Part shown: positions 21,985 to 33,619 of the stretch, piece after piece | Layout of the letters: the number at the start of each line of letters is the position of its first letter | How positions within the stretch are numbered: the first letter of the stretch is position 1 | Assembly: GCA_036924085.1 (NCBI GenBank) | Contig: JAVGWX010000004.1 | Coordinates: forward strand, 42,414,793-42,478,792 | Length of the DNA stretch: 64,000 nt | Origin: Ariolimax columbianus | Taxonomy: Eukaryota > Mollusca > Gastropoda > Stylommatophora > Arionidae | Direction: 5' to 3' | Position numbers and translations under genes: made by a program | The notes under the pieces: generated by a model | Databases searched by the model: none | What the model was told of the DNA's origin: nothing | The model's input: the letters and a program-made list of their open reading frames with translations, nothing else

Positions 21985-24001
21985 AAGTTGAACCATGCCA
22001 AAAGAAAAAGAAATCAATCACCCTTGCCATCTGCTCAGTCTTCCCTCTGCAAAGCGCTTCTGGTGTCGCCATTGCATGACAGTTTTTGAAGATGCAATCA
22101 CTAGATGGCGACACAGTCGTTCTTGTCGCTATGGTGTGGTCAATAACTTTATGCGGCGCCGGGAACTGGAAGCAAAAGCGCTTCAGAATACAGCTGTCCT
22201 GAACCCAGTTGAAGCTAGGCTTGAACAGAGCATCCAAATGTGTGATCTAGCTTCAACAAGTGGCCAAGTTGAAGTAGGTCCTATTGCTGAGCCTCAGATT
22301 CTACCTGGTTCTGAGGCTTTTAACTGTTTTATTTGTCACCAAAAATTTGCTTCCATGGAAGAGATGAGAACCCATGTGAAGTATCCATGCAGCAACAGCA
22401 AAATCATTACTTCCTGCGCACCTTACCCTAGGCATTCAGTACCAGTGTTCATTAATGCTATGCCAGGACAGACTTGTCATTGGCAAATACCTTCACAACA
22501 TTCTCAAAATATGCATTCAGGAGCCACATTTGTTTCCACTCAAACCTCTCAAGAACTTCCTGTCCAAACCAGCTATGAGGTTGATATTCAGTCACAGCAA
22601 GAAGTGGAGTCTCAGTATGATGACACATCAGTTGTGTATGATCAAAGTAGAAGTGGTACATCGGATGGTCTTACTCCAACAAACATCTATGTAAATGAGC
22701 AGGGGGAGACAGTGATTGAAGTGGAGAACTTGGACTTAAATTCAGAGGGTGGTGAACTCTCTTTGGCCCATCTACTCACTCAGCTGTCCCAACAAGGAAT
22801 CGTATTTGACAAGTCCAGGTCAGCTCAGCTTCAGGCACAACAAGAAATAACAGTCAGCAGTGACACAACTAACACTGTTTACACCACAGACACGACCTAT
22901 CAACAGGCAACGTTGACTTCTAAAGAAGTCGTAGAAGAAGAGCAGCCTACTGCTGAAGATGCAGCAAATACTCTTGCCCAGCTTGCTGGGTTCAGAAGTT
23001 TTAGCAGAACTGGCCAAATACAACCTGATAGCGAAATACAATTACATTCAGAGACAAATAATTACAATAGCTCATTCTCTGGACCAAGCAGACAGTACAA
23101 GTACACAATTAGTGCACAGCCCCAGCCTCAGGTATACGAGTATGAATATTCAGATTCACTATCAGCCTCTGACTCACCCACATTCACAGACCAGCAGATG
23201 GCTCTTCAACAAGCCATGGTCTCAGTCTCCCAAGAGTATGACAATGTTAAGATTGAACAAACAACTTCAGAAGAGACAATTGGGTATTATAGTGATTCAT
23301 CTAATGTTGCATACGTCACTGACCCAAACAACCATCATCAGATTCAGGTGGATACAGAAGCAATATCCAACATTGAAGATTTGAAACATAATGGCGTGGA
23401 AAGTGATGGAATGTTGATTCAGGAATGCCCTGTAGAAATAAATGAGTCAGGGCAGTTGATCATTGCACCCACTACTACGTCTGCACAACATATACTTGAA
23501 ACACATACTGAATATGTGGAAAGTGAGGGGCACAAAGTTAAAGATGTTGAAATGCTCCTGTTACCGACCCCTGAAGGCAGCACATTTAATGCAAATGTTA
23601 ATATTAATGGCTCTTTGCAGAATTCAGAAAATGATGAGTCCTCTATCATGGCACAGGGAAGTCCAACCCATAGTCAAACGAGTTCTGACGAATTTGCTAC
23701 ACAGACAGTCTCACTGCACGATATTGTTGACTCAAAATGTAAGACCCTGACCTTTGTAGGACATACACTAATACCTGAAGTTTCTAAATCATGCTTTGCC
23801 AGTTCTGAACTTGACTTGCCGGCAGTAACATACTCCTTAAGACAAGAAACTCAATATAACATCAGGGAGGATTCAGCTGTTGCCAGTGAAACCACAGGCA
23901 ATCTTTCAGATCCTCTCCCAATAGAAGACATAACTGCCTGTCCAGCTACTATTAGTGTTACTTCAGCTAGCATCATCCCCACAGGTAATAAACATGCATA
24001 G
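21985..24001 (+). CDS. C2HC zinc-finger protein, large exon (identity unknown)
   Basis: The ATG at 21995 opens 668 codons to a TAG at 23999-24001. Residues 24-44 form C-X2-C-X12-H-X3-C and residues 111-132 form C-X2-C-X12-H-X4-C, two C2HC zinc-finger-like motifs. The first is followed by a basic FMRRRELEAKA stretch that could bind nucleic acid or act as a nuclear signal. Residues 150-668 are Ser/Thr/Gln-rich and acidic and look disordered, as in transcription regulators. I do not recognise an orthologue. TATTTTCAG at 21976-21984 looks like a 3' splice site in the 5'UTR, and ACAG|GTAATA at 23981-23990 is a strong 5' splice site. So the true exon is probably 21985-23984, leaving a phase-1 codon, and the last residues NKHA would be intron read-through. 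There are no frameshifts and no repeats inside, unlike the flanks, which supports a functional host gene. Nuclear location is inferred only. Confidence 0.82.
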
Positions 24002-24074
24002 GTATAGTTGAACAGGTAGAGTTATACGTATTGAATATTTCCACTCATGTGTTAAAGGATTTAAAGGGAAGCAA

Positions 24075-24225
24075 AGAACACACCATAACCTGCCAGACAT
24101 GAGGTAAGAGAGGATTAAGGCTGATTGAGCTTTGGACCGGCTAACCAATTTGTAGAAGCTATAAGCCACAAGAAAAGAAAAAGAATATCTGTACACCACA
24201 TAATAGAAGAGGAGTGACAAAGTCA
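24075..24225. repeat. Dispersed repeat (pair with 59548-59690)
   Basis: Shares CATAACCTGCCAGRCRT-like, then AAGCCACAAGAAAAG and a block ending near AGAAGAGGAGTGAC with 59548-59690; a short related block (AGAAGAGGAGCGA) occurs at 24700 and 63705. No class assigned. Confidence 0.6.
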
Positions 24226-24264
24226 ACAAATGATTACTTTAATATTTTATTTCATTAAGACTTT

Positions 24265-24510
24265 TTCTTTCATCAAGTTTTGTTGGGGGTTGCAATAGCT
24301 AAGAGGTAAGGCTCTCATCTCGCAAGAAACTAACAAACGAAAGTGAGAAATGGTGGATATTCAAATTCCGCAAGTTTCAAGCATCCCCTCCCCTGGTATC
24401 AAGGGAGGTAAAATCAATGCCTAGTCCAATCAGAGGTGGATGATAAACTCACAGGTCCTGTGTAGACGTCGGTATGTAAAAGAACCCTTGACAATTGAAA
24501 AGAGAAGGGT
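24265..24510 (+). mobile_element. tRNA-derived SINE, family T2
   Basis: The head has AATAGCTAAGAGGTAAGGCT, like a tRNA A box, and TATTCAAATTCCGC where a B box is expected. The body (GTTTCAAGCATCCCCTCCCC, GGTGGATGATAAACTC) is shared in diverged form with the minus-strand copy at 51690-52045. Confidence 0.7.
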
Positions 24511-24519
24511 GTTAGCTAC

Positions 24520-25400
24520 TGTTCAGCATAAAATTGTTACGGCAACAAAATACCTACCCAATAGTATCCTTTATGAAGTTTCAATAAGGAGGCAGCCCCT
24601 CCATCGTACAAAGACACAACAGGCCAATCACATGTTTGTCTGCACATTGAATTGCAAGTATGTACAAAAAAAGAACCTCTACATATTGAGTGGTAGAAGA
24701 GGAGCGATTAAGAGAAGAAAGTTTTGTTACTAAACTTTCAGAATGGGGTAGTGTCTGCTTTAGGACTGCCTTTACCTTTTACATTTTTGGTAATTGTTAT
24801 CTTTATTTCTTCATTTTGGGACATATCTCTTATCAAAATCTTTAGTATGCATCGTTTCATTGCTCTCTAATTGAGCTTCTCAGCATCTGTTTTGCTCAAG
24901 TTTCATACTTTGAATCCGTAAATCATTGCTGGAATGACCATGTAATTAAAAGTCTGCGACACTTGCCATGGATGTATTTCATCTCTTAGAGTATTGGCTT
25001 AATGGAGTTGAAGCAAAACCAAGCTTCTTTTTGTCAAGAGATTTCGTGATCAATTTGGTGGCTGAATGTCTACACCTCCATGGAGGGTGTCCACTTATGC
25101 GTTGGCAGGATGGACTGACCAAAGACATAGGTCAGCATTGGTACAGCACTGCAAAAAATTAGAACACATAGAATATTTTTGGATTCCTTCAATACAGCCT
25201 ACTTGCCAGACTGACTGCGAGGATAATGTGATGTGATGTGCTATCTTTATTAGTTTTGTGTGTATGAAGCACTGACACACTTTATTGCTCTGTTATCGTG
25301 TCTTTACAGAATCAAATATACATAATGGTGAACATTTCATGTGAGAGACTTTAAGCTGTAATGAGCATCCACATTACTGTGAACACATACCCACGCAGTA
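24520..25400. other. Unassigned stretch
   Basis: Perhaps intron of the zinc-finger gene. A block at 24940-25060 (ATGGATGTATTTCATC) has no motif I can name. Confidence 0.4.
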
Positions 25401-25404
25401 ATTA

Positions 25405-25735
25405 TTATTATTATTAGTTGCCCATCACAAGCGATGATGGCCACATCAACAGACAGTTTTTTCTTGATGAAGTAACGTGCGCTGTATTTGAATTATAGTG
25501 AGGAAGAAACTGCGCTTGTCATCAACCTCACTCTCTGGTCTCGACCTGCCTTAAACCAGTGGCAAGACATTAGTCAAGGCGACTGGAGGCAACTGAGGAT
25601 GCAGACACTCTGGTCCCGCCTTCCGTGAGACCAGGGGTCACTTTAAAACTTGTGGAGTTCGATAGTCCACTGTTTCTGTTCATCGCTTTGGGAGGCGAAA
25701 GCCTAACCTCTCAACCACAGCGACCCCAGAAGACT
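25405..25735 (-). mobile_element. tRNA-derived SINE, family T3
   Basis: On the minus strand the head near 25730 reads GGGGTCGCTGTGGTTGAGAG and then GTTAGGCTTTCGCCTCCC, resembling a tRNA 5' half with an A box; a weaker B-box-like TATCGAACTCC follows. The body, including GGCAAGACATTAGTCAAGGC and GTTGCCCATCACAAGCGATG, is shared with 50757-51060. Confidence 0.75.
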
Positions 25736-26107
25736 CTGCAGTCTTTAGACAACCAGTGTTACATTCTAGTCATGTAGTTTCGTCACAGAGTGACCAGCGG
25801 ACAATTGGAATGTTCATGCCCCCCAAAGTCACCCCAGTGCAGTCATGCTAGCGCTGAAGGGATCTGAGCTGATAGACCTGGGATTGTCATTGGCCAGCTT
25901 TTCCTAATCAGAGGGCCAGTACTGATCAGGGACGATGGTTTCACTAGTTCCGCCTGGCTGCATATGACTCCGTCTGCCTCCACCCTATGTTGTTTAGCTG
26001 GAAATTCTTTGCCCCTTGAGATATGTGTTATTGAGGATGCTGGATAATTTTCATAGAATTCCCTCATGATATCTGCACGAGAAAGGGTTGTGTAGAGAAA
26101 ATGCTTG

Positions 26108-26461
26108 GGATCAAGATGCTGAGCAGCGCATGAGCTGCAGTAGTCAGCGACCCATAGCTGACTGCTTGCGTCAAGGCCAGCGAACCAGAGTCGCCAAGAC
26201 CCTTCTACACCTACACGCGGTGATCCTGGATAACAGGCTGCAGTAGGGCAGACTGGTGAAGGAGAAGGGATCGAAGAGGGAATGCTAACCTAGTACCCAA
26301 AAAATGCTTGCTGAAGTTGGATGTGTTGGACCGAAAGGTGCAAATATCGCAATCAAGCTGTAAACTACGACACAACGCATTCCGTTCTCTGGACTATATT
26401 CTGCTACTTAAGCCCTATTGGTAGCGGGAGATTGAGAACGAACGCAGAAGAAGAAGACGAC
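26108..26461 (+). mobile_element. Core-SINE, type G, full length with 13-bp TSD
   Basis: Perfect duplication GAGAAAATGCTTG at 26095-26107 and 26462-26474. The element is 354 bp: GGATCAAGATGCTGAGCAGC, the core (CGCCAAGACCCTTCTACACC and GATCCTGGATAACAGGCTG), then a 3' module with CAAGCTGTAAACTACGACAC and GGTAGCGGGAGATTGAG, and a GCAGAAGAAGAAGACGAC tail. This is the best reference copy for type G. Confidence 0.96.
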
Positions 26462-26479
26462 GAGAAAATGCTTGAAATA

Positions 26480-27488
26480 TTGGCGACAAGACAATTAGTT
26501 GACTAGGTCTCAGTGGTCTACATTAGTCAATGACATAGACAACAAAAACATCATCCAATCAAGCTGGTTTTTTTGTGGCGTGTGGATACTGTTTCGTGTA
26601 ATACATCCATATTGTTTTAAAATGCAAGGGGTTTGTGCTTATGACTTAGTTTCACCTCCTGTGACTGAGACGAGTAGAGATCCGTCACGAATTATTACTG
26701 ACTACGTGGGGGCTGCCATTCATCTCCAAATAGTTGGGAACCACACACACACACACATACACCCCATAAGCAGCACTTTTCTCCCTTGGACCAAAACACT
26801 GGTATTTCAATATTGACCTAATTTCGTCCGCATAGTTCTTGTGGTTATATCTTTGCCATGTTAGCCATACACAATAGTCAGCATCCAGATTTTAAACTCC
26901 CAGACAGTGTTCAAAAGCACAGCTCTTAAAAGAGCTGAACTCAAAAAGATTGAACTTAGATATTTGATTTAAAGATGGAATATTGCGAACAGACATATTG
27001 CCGATACGTAAACGCTTGGTCCTTGACTAATCAAATGTAATAATAATAACATATATCCACATAGTAATAATAATAACATATATCCATGTAGTAATACTGG
27101 GCTCTTTTCTTGGGCTATTGTTCCTCCACATAATGAAAGTAATTGCAACCTACCGTACTACTCACTTGCCAAGAAACGTATAACAGCCAAACAGGTGGCG
27201 GTTGTAAGAAGCGACATTCTGTAGAGAGCATGCTACTTACTTATAGTAATATTAATAACACATCCATGCAATAATAATAACTTATGTCCATGCAGTAATA
27301 AAAATAATAACATATCCAAGCAGCAATAATAATAATAAAAACATACATCCACGCAGTAAATATACTACATTATTCCCTATCTCTTTTAATAACAGTTAAA
27401 AATCAAATAGCTTGGCTTTTCTAAAAGATCTATATACTGCCATAATACAAGATGAGGTGAAACACAAGCAACTAAAAGAAGGATACTT
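26480..27488. other. Unassigned stretch with ATA-rich repeats
   Basis: It holds a short CA repeat (26742-26756) and several diverged units of the form AATAATAACATATATCCA near 27040-27350. The only shared repeat is at 27130-27243. An open frame at 27412-27490 leading into the LINE insertion is pre-insertion sequence of unknown nature. Confidence 0.45.
27130..27243. repeat. Dispersed repeat (pair with 13580-13692)
   Basis: Second copy of the 113-bp repeat at 13580-13692, with CCAAGAAACGTATAACAGCC and AGCATGCTACTTAC. Confidence 0.75.
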
Positions 27489-27499
27489 GTATGCTTCAT

Positions 27500-28526
27500 C
27501 CAAAGCAAAGATGCACGAAGATCCCATAAACGCACTAACAACACCAAAGCCCATTACTACTGTACGAAAACCTACCTGGAGGCAGGATATATTTCCAGAG
27601 GTGGTAGAAAATATACCAGGTATTGGAAACAAAAACTGCCAGACTGAAAAAGAAAGGAGAGATACTACCCTAAGCTTTATATCGAAAAACTACCCAAGCA
27701 TGGACTGGACCCATGCATACACCGACGGTTCTGTAACAAACACTACACAGAATGGAGGGGCAGGAGCATTCCTGAACCTACCAAATGGCAGGAAAATAAC
27801 ACTGTCATTCGCTACTGGTAAGTACACAAGCAATTTCAGAGCAGAGGCACTGAGGGCGGCAGTGGAAGAAATGGTGACACATAAAGAAAATGAAAGTCAT
27901 ACAGTCCTGCTTACAGATGCTCTGGCCGTAGTCACAGCGCTAAAAAGCCAGAAAAACACTGAGCTTAATGACTTAAGAGAAGTGCTCTGTCAACTATGCC
28001 AGCAGTCCGCACCAAATAGGGTAGTGGTACAGTGGGTCCCATCACACTGCAACATCCAAGGCAACGAGGAGGCAGACAGACTGGCAAAAGAAGGTGCAAG
28101 ACTACCACAAACAGATACTAGTATGACGTATGAAGAGTCAAAACGGCTTATCAAAGCCAGATACATGACCAAATGGGAAACTGAACATACCGGCTACACC
28201 AAAAACGATGCCTATTACCAGTTGAACAGAAGAGAGCAGGTCGTTGTCTTCAGACTTCGCACTGGCCACAATAGACTGAGGTACCACCTATTCAACAAAT
28301 TGAAGATAGGTGGTACCGACGAATGCCTGTGTGGTACCGGGAAAATGACCGCTGAGCATCTGCTGCAGAACTGCCCGACATACGAGGATCAGAGAGAGCA
28401 GATGTGGCCATCACCAGTGGCAACACAAGACAAGCTCTATGGCAGTGTCGACAGCCTCAGGATGACCGCCGCTTTTTTTGAAAAAATAATGGTTACTGTC
28501 TGACTGCGTACGATGAAGAAGAAGAA
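27500..28526 (+). mobile_element. GAA-tailed RNase H LINE, 1027-bp copy with TSD
   Basis: Flanked by a perfect 11-bp duplication GTATGCTTCAT at 27489-27499 and 28527-28537. Nearly the whole copy is one open frame: MDWTHAYTDGSVTN (first Asp), NFRAEALRAAVEEM (Glu; two residues shorter than sister copies because of a 6-bp deletion), VLLTDALAVVTAL (Asp), VQWVPSHCNIQGNEEADRLA (His and Asp), then VFRLRTGHNRLRYHLFNKLK and a CLCGTGKMTAEHLLQNCP knuckle-like motif. The frame stops at TAAFFEKIMVTV, then GCGTACGATGAAGAAGAAG. RNase H here is the C-terminal domain of the LINE ORF2 polyprotein and would remove RNA during reverse transcription. The copy is 5'-truncated and lacks the reverse transcriptase, so it cannot move by itself. 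Confidence 0.95.
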
Positions 28527-28537
28527 GTATGCTTCAT

Positions 28538-29809
28538 GTTGGCAACACAGTTTTTACATTATGGAATGCTACTTATTTTGTTATCTGCTTTTACAATTTT
28601 TGTACTAATCATGATCATTATTTTCTTTGTTTGTTGATATCTTCATCTTTAATATGTGCCTTATTTTCTCTTCTCATATGGATTTCAGTCCAGAGTAGGT
28701 CTCATTATTTTGATCTGTTGTTTCCTGAAGTGTGTTCTAGCTGCCTGATTTCTGTACCTTCTATGTGATTTGGGTATTATCTGGTTCTGCTTCACAGATC
28801 TGTCTATTATTACATCTGCCACATAGGATATGGCTGTGATACCCATTGATAAGAATCTGAAGTTTGAGCATTATATTTTTTATAATTTACCACATTTCCA
28901 ACTCTTAGAGCAGGACATATTTTACATTTTTACAGTTTAACATTCAATTTTTGTTTTCACGAGTGAAAGCTGGAGAGTTCTATATTGATCAACAATAGTT
29001 GAAGACAAATCTGGCATTGGCACTTTGGTTTGTTCCTTTATCTTTATCAATTACTTCTCAAATAAAATGCTAGCATAATGTCAATAAGTTTTCAATAAAT
29101 GTGTGAATGTTTTTAGAATGCTCACAAGTTTTAAATGTGTTGTTTTATATCTAACACAGGGCGAACTGTGGACATATCACACTGAAGTGTTACTGTTGTG
29201 GATACTATGTACCCTGAGTGAGTCGGTACTTGGTTCTTTGCTGCTGCATCGTCCAGCTGTGATCAGTAGTCGTGAAGAAACTTCCGCTGTGGGTTTTACA
29301 AGTGATGTAATTTTGCACATTGGAGAATCGCCACATCCTAAGAATATAATTCCAGGTTGATCATGACTCTGTCAGTGACCTGATAATGTCTGGAGAATGT
29401 AGATTGTCTTTGCTAGGCACCAGTTTTTACCAGAGAGCTCAAGTATTCCTATTTGCTATGGATGAAAGTCAAGGGCACCAAGATCAATCACACCATTGAT
29501 GCCATTTTATGCAGACCTACTGCTTGAATATATTTATGATTTATGTTCTTTTCTTGATTCCTGTTTCACAATATTTTTCAATTGTTTAATTTGTTTGGTA
29601 TTGTTTTTATTTTTTAGTAAGTCTTAGCTTAACCGCTGTTGTCTTTTACTTAATTTGCATTATTTAATGTGATTCCTTGCATTCTTACTGCAGCTCTACC
29701 AAACTTGTTGCCTTCAATTGATGCTAGGGATGTGTTCTTTGACATACTGGTCTAATTGGAATAAGCATAAATTGTAGTCATTTTATGTCAGTCAGAAATA
29801 TATGTTTCA
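28538..29809. other. Unassigned stretch, possible last exon of the zinc-finger gene
   Basis: TATATCTAACACAG at 29145-29158 could be a 3' splice site. With the phase-1 donor at 23984 it would add only GRTVDISH and a stop, so it is a weak candidate. No repeat recognised here. Confidence 0.25.
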
Positions 29810-29825
29810 GACACCAGTATATATA

Positions 29826-30533
29826 CACAAGCAATTTCAGAGCGGAGGCAGAGGCACTGAGGGCGGCAGTGGAAGAAATTGTGATAGGTAAAAGGAATGA
29901 AAGCCATATAGTCCTGCTGACAGATGCCTTGGCCGTAGTCACAGCACTAAAAAGCCAGAAAAATACTGAACTTAATGATTTAAGAGCAGTACTGTGTCAA
30001 CTATGCCAGCAGTCCGCACCAAAAAGGGTAGTGGTACAGTGGGTTCCATCCCACTGTAACATCCAAGGCAACGAGGAGGCAGACAGACTGGCAAAAGAAG
30101 GTGCAAGACTACCACAACCAGATACTAGTATGACATATGAAGAGTCAAAACGGCTTATTAGAGCTAGATACATGACCAAATGGGAAACCGAACATACCGG
30201 ATAGACAAAAAATGATGCCTATTACCAGTTGAACAGAAGAGAGCAGGTCGTGGTCTTCAGACTTCGCACTGGCCACAATAGACTTAGGTACCACCTATTC
30301 AACAAATTGAGGATAGGTGGCACTGGCGAATGCCCGTGTGGTACCGGGAAAATGACAGCTGAGCATTTGCTGCAAAACTGCCCGACATACGAGGACCAGA
30401 GAGAGCAGATGTGGCCATCGCCAGTGGCAACACTAGACAAGCTCTATGGCAGTGTCGACAGCCTCAGGATGACCGCTGCTTTTTTCGAAAAAATAAAGGT
30501 TGATGTCTGACTGCGTACGATGAAGAAGAAGAA
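29826..30533 (+). mobile_element. GAA-tailed RNase H LINE, 708-bp copy with 16-bp TSD
   Basis: GACACCAGTATATATA occurs at 29810-29825 and 30534-30549, a perfect 16-bp duplication. The copy starts within the RNase H domain (TSNFRAEAEALRAAVEEIV) and runs to the GATGAAGAAGAAGAA tail. One in-frame stop (TAG at about 30202) after KWETEHTG is the main damage; the sister copies have a tyrosine codon TAC there. Sequence is otherwise very close to 27500-28526 and 37968-39488, pointing to recent insertion. Confidence 0.95.
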
Positions 30534-30544
30534 GACACCAGTAT

Positions 30545-30757
30545 ATATAATTTTTTTGGCGTTTGCCTGATTTCTCTTTTCTCCAAGGCACCGTGCGTTG
30601 CACTGTTTTTATTTTGTGCCCGCCGGTCCAGTGCATCCGACTTTGGCATGCATTTTATGTAAGGGTCTGCTTCCTCCTGCATTTTCTAAGGGTTTGCTTC
30701 TCCAGGGTAACTGTTGGAGCCGTATCACTTAACCAGTAGCCCACGCCATCCTGTACC
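30545..30757 (-). mobile_element. tRNA-derived SINE, family T1, B box deleted
   Basis: The minus-strand head ends with GGGCTACTGGTTAAGTGATA near 30752, but the stretch that holds the B box in other copies is deleted, so it could not be transcribed normally by Pol III. It begins immediately after the TSD of the LINE at 29826-30533. Confidence 0.85.
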
Positions 30758-30759
30758 AA

Positions 30760-31070
30760 TAAATTATAGAGTAGTATAAAAACCAGATAGAAACTGTTCT
30801 GCATGAGCGATGACAGTTTGTAAAGTTATTTTCTTCCTATACAAGCCTATTTCATCTAAATTAAAAATGAAATTGAAAGGATACTCTCTACAATGGGCTG
30901 AAATTCTGTATTTGCAACCTAGCCATTTATTTTGACATAGTGAAACCTTGTGCAAAATTTGAATCACATAAATTAGCCCTTACTGCCTAAAAATGTATCA
31001 TACAACACTCTTTTATTTTTTATTTTCATAAGTCATCAGATTTTACATTTCTCATTAATTGATGCTGTCT
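30760..31070. other. Unassigned stretch
   Basis: AT-rich; no feature recognised. Confidence 0.5.
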
Positions 31071-31077
31071 TAGCAAT

Positions 31078-31624
31078 ATCACAAGGAAGTGATAGTCGAA
31101 CTGTATAAAGCATTAGTTAGATCTAGACTGCAGTACTGTGTACAGGTGTGAAGTCCTTATCATACAGGAGATATAAACATGCTAAAAAGGATACAAAAAA
31201 GAGCGACAAAGCTGATTGTGGGATTCCAGAATTACAGTTATGAGAAAAGACTCCGAAAAACCGGCTTACAGTATCTAGAAAAGAGAAGAATTCGAGGTGA
31301 CTTAATACAGGTTTATAAGATAATCAAAGGAGCTGATCAATTAGACTATAATAAATTTTTCAAAATATAATCACCTACAAGAAAAGAAGGGCATAGCTAC
31401 AAATTAACTAACAAAAGGTCTAGATTAGATATTAGGACAAATTTGTTTAGTCAGAGAGCAGTGAATGCTTGGAACGCATTGCCACAGGAAGTAGTGGAGA
31501 TGGGGGCAATTAATGCATTTAAGAATAGATTGGATGCTCATAGCTTATAGAGCAAGGAAATGAAAATGATTGTATACAGACTCTGCAGAGTCTTCTAAAC
31601 CAGTATAAAGACGTTAAGTTGAGA
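31078..31624 (+). mobile_element. TTAAG-tailed LINE, 5'-truncated copy
   Basis: It encodes EVIVELYKALVRSRLQYCVQ, MLKRIQKRATKLIVGFQNY, KRRIRGDLIQVYKIIKG, with a stop at about 31150 and another near 31370. The 3' end is AGACGTTAAGTTGAGA. A 7-bp TAGCAAT at 31071-31077 and 31625-31631 may be its target-site duplication. Confidence 0.85.
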
Positions 31625-31631
31625 TAGCAAT

Positions 31632-32235
31632 TTGAGTCAATGGAAGGCTTTTTTCACTCATGTCACTAACCCATAATGATAGCAATTTGTTCTGTTGTTA
31701 ATTAACATTAATTGCTACTGTAACTTGTTTGAATTGCACTTACTTTAGTAGTATATTGCGTTGGTTGTTTTATCTTTATTTTTCACTTTGGTTGTCACAG
31801 TAGGAGTCATATTCATACAAATATGAACAAGTTCACTGCTTTCATTTTCATGAACTACACTGATCTTCACTTCCACATGTTAAAATAGCACAATTACTCC
31901 TGCAAAATAGTGATCTAATAAAAATGCAAGCTCATTAAAAATAGCAACTCATAATTTTCAGCACATTCATTTTGCATCATCTAGAAATTATCTGTGTGTG
32001 TTTGATGGCTAAAATGGTATGTTTTTTGTTTACATGACGCCCGCTGTCCTCTTCTAGAAATACATGTTTGAAATATATTAATTAATAACATATTATAATA
32101 TTTTAGTCAATAATTGTAATAATAATATATCATAGTAATCACATAAATAATTGTTAAATATGCTGTATTTCTTTGATTCTAGAATGCCATTGATTGTAAA
32201 GCACGCCCCCTAATTTTAGCACTTCAAACACAATA
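31632..32235. other. Unassigned; contains a terminal-like repeat near 32183-32222
   Basis: AT-rich. The block GAATGCCATTGATTGTAAAG (32184-32203) followed by CACGCCCCCTAATTTTAG resembles the block at 37900-37967 (AAGATGCCATCAATTGTAAG) and its continuation at 39500. It may be the end of a DNA transposon. Confidence 0.4.
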
Positions 32236-32239
32236 AATT

Positions 32240-32930
32240 AACAGCTTACAAGTTCCTGATCTATATCAATGACTTGGCTAACTAGATCAAAGCTGAAAAA
32301 GCTTTGTATGCTGATGACCTGGCAATATGGTTGAGCCATGAAGACATTGATAGTGGGGCACGAAGGCTAAATGGAGACCTGAGGAGACTGTATGACTACT
32401 GCCAAACATGGAAACTAAAAATCAACTGTGAAAAGACAGTGTATACAATCTTCACCAAAAGCCACAAAGTTGCCAAACAAAATGTAATTTTCAGATTAGG
32501 AGAAACATTAATTGATTAGAGAAGAACACTCCACATATCTTGAGGTCACGCTTGACCGACAACTCAACCTCAAGCATCACATCAAGAATGAAGAATACAG
32601 CTGGGAGACATCTACAGCTCTTAAAGAGGCTTGCTAGTACATCATGGGGATCAGGCAAGGATACTTTGAGAGGCGTATGCCTTAGCAATGTGCGCTCAGA
32701 AATAGAATATAATAGTGCGCTCCTTACAACTTGTTCAAAATCTAACTTGTTATCAATGTTTCAATAGTGGAGCAATGAGGACAACACAGCTTCCAAAATC
32801 CACACACAAGTGGAACCTCTTGAGATTCGGAGGGATAAATCAGTTATGGACGTTTATGAACGAAGTAGCAGAATGAAACAGGATCATCCCAACAAACTCC
32901 TTGTGGTAAACTGGCAGAATTAACCTTTAG
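32240..32930 (+). mobile_element. LINE reverse transcriptase palm fragment
   Basis: It encodes YKFLIYINDLAN, then LYADDLAIWLSHEDIDSG with the intact YADD catalytic motif, TWKLKINCEKTVYTIFTKS and, after a frameshift, STYLEVTLDRQLNLKHHI. That is the order palm motif, thumb and YLGVTLD block seen in LINE ORF2. Several stops follow. It may belong with the RNase H LINE at 33620-34680, about 700 bp downstream in the same orientation, but the two are separated by unrelated-looking sequence. Confidence 0.82.
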
Positions 32931-33610
32931 CACCCACTGGTCAAGAATGTCTAGACTCACGCTCCATACAAAAAAACGGTGTTCGGAAAAAGAAAAAAAT
33001 TTTTTTTATTAAAGGAGACACTCCCAACAGCCATTTTTTAAATGCTGAATACGTCATCCATATATACACAATATTTTGCCGGTTAAAGTATCGTATGTTA
33101 GATTACAAATGGCTTTTGAACAGTTTTAATTTTGTACACGCCATTTGGAGCAAGCCGACTTTTTGTGAAAGGTGAAGTAGGTTGTTGGAAAAGATCTTTA
33201 TCGAGTAGATCTGTTTATTTTGTTTGTTTAGATAAAAGAACTATGTTTGAATTGGAAACTAACAGTTGTGTCAATATTGTAAACACAGTATCGATATGTT
33301 GTTGTGGTTTCCATGGTTTTCTTTCGGAGCAACTAGGCCTAGCGGTCGAGTCCAAATTTTTCTGAGATTTTCATAAATTTTCAACTTGATCTTTTTGTAA
33401 CTCAGAAACTAACAAACACACAACAAAAACAATAACACCCACAAGTTCTTTATTCAATTGTGTCTCTACACACAAGAAAATCATACTTATTGACAAACAA
33501 ACAGAAAAGTTTCAAATTTTGAAAGTTGACTACCATAGCGAGATGCAAATTTTTCGTAAAAAAAGATGTAGCGTGCTGTGGGTTTTAAACAAAAGTCTGT
33601 ATATCACCAT
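32931..33610. other. Unassigned stretch
   Basis: No clear feature; one open frame at 33132-33365 lacks motifs. Confidence 0.45.
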
Positions 33611-33619
33611 GTTAGTGAA

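Noticed and set aside
27412..28503. Host RNase H gene
   Set aside because: It is within a TSD-flanked insertion with three sister copies; the upstream 26 codons are pre-insertion DNA.
33132..33365. Small host gene
   Set aside because: 77-codon frame with no motif, no splice sites and no conservation evidence.
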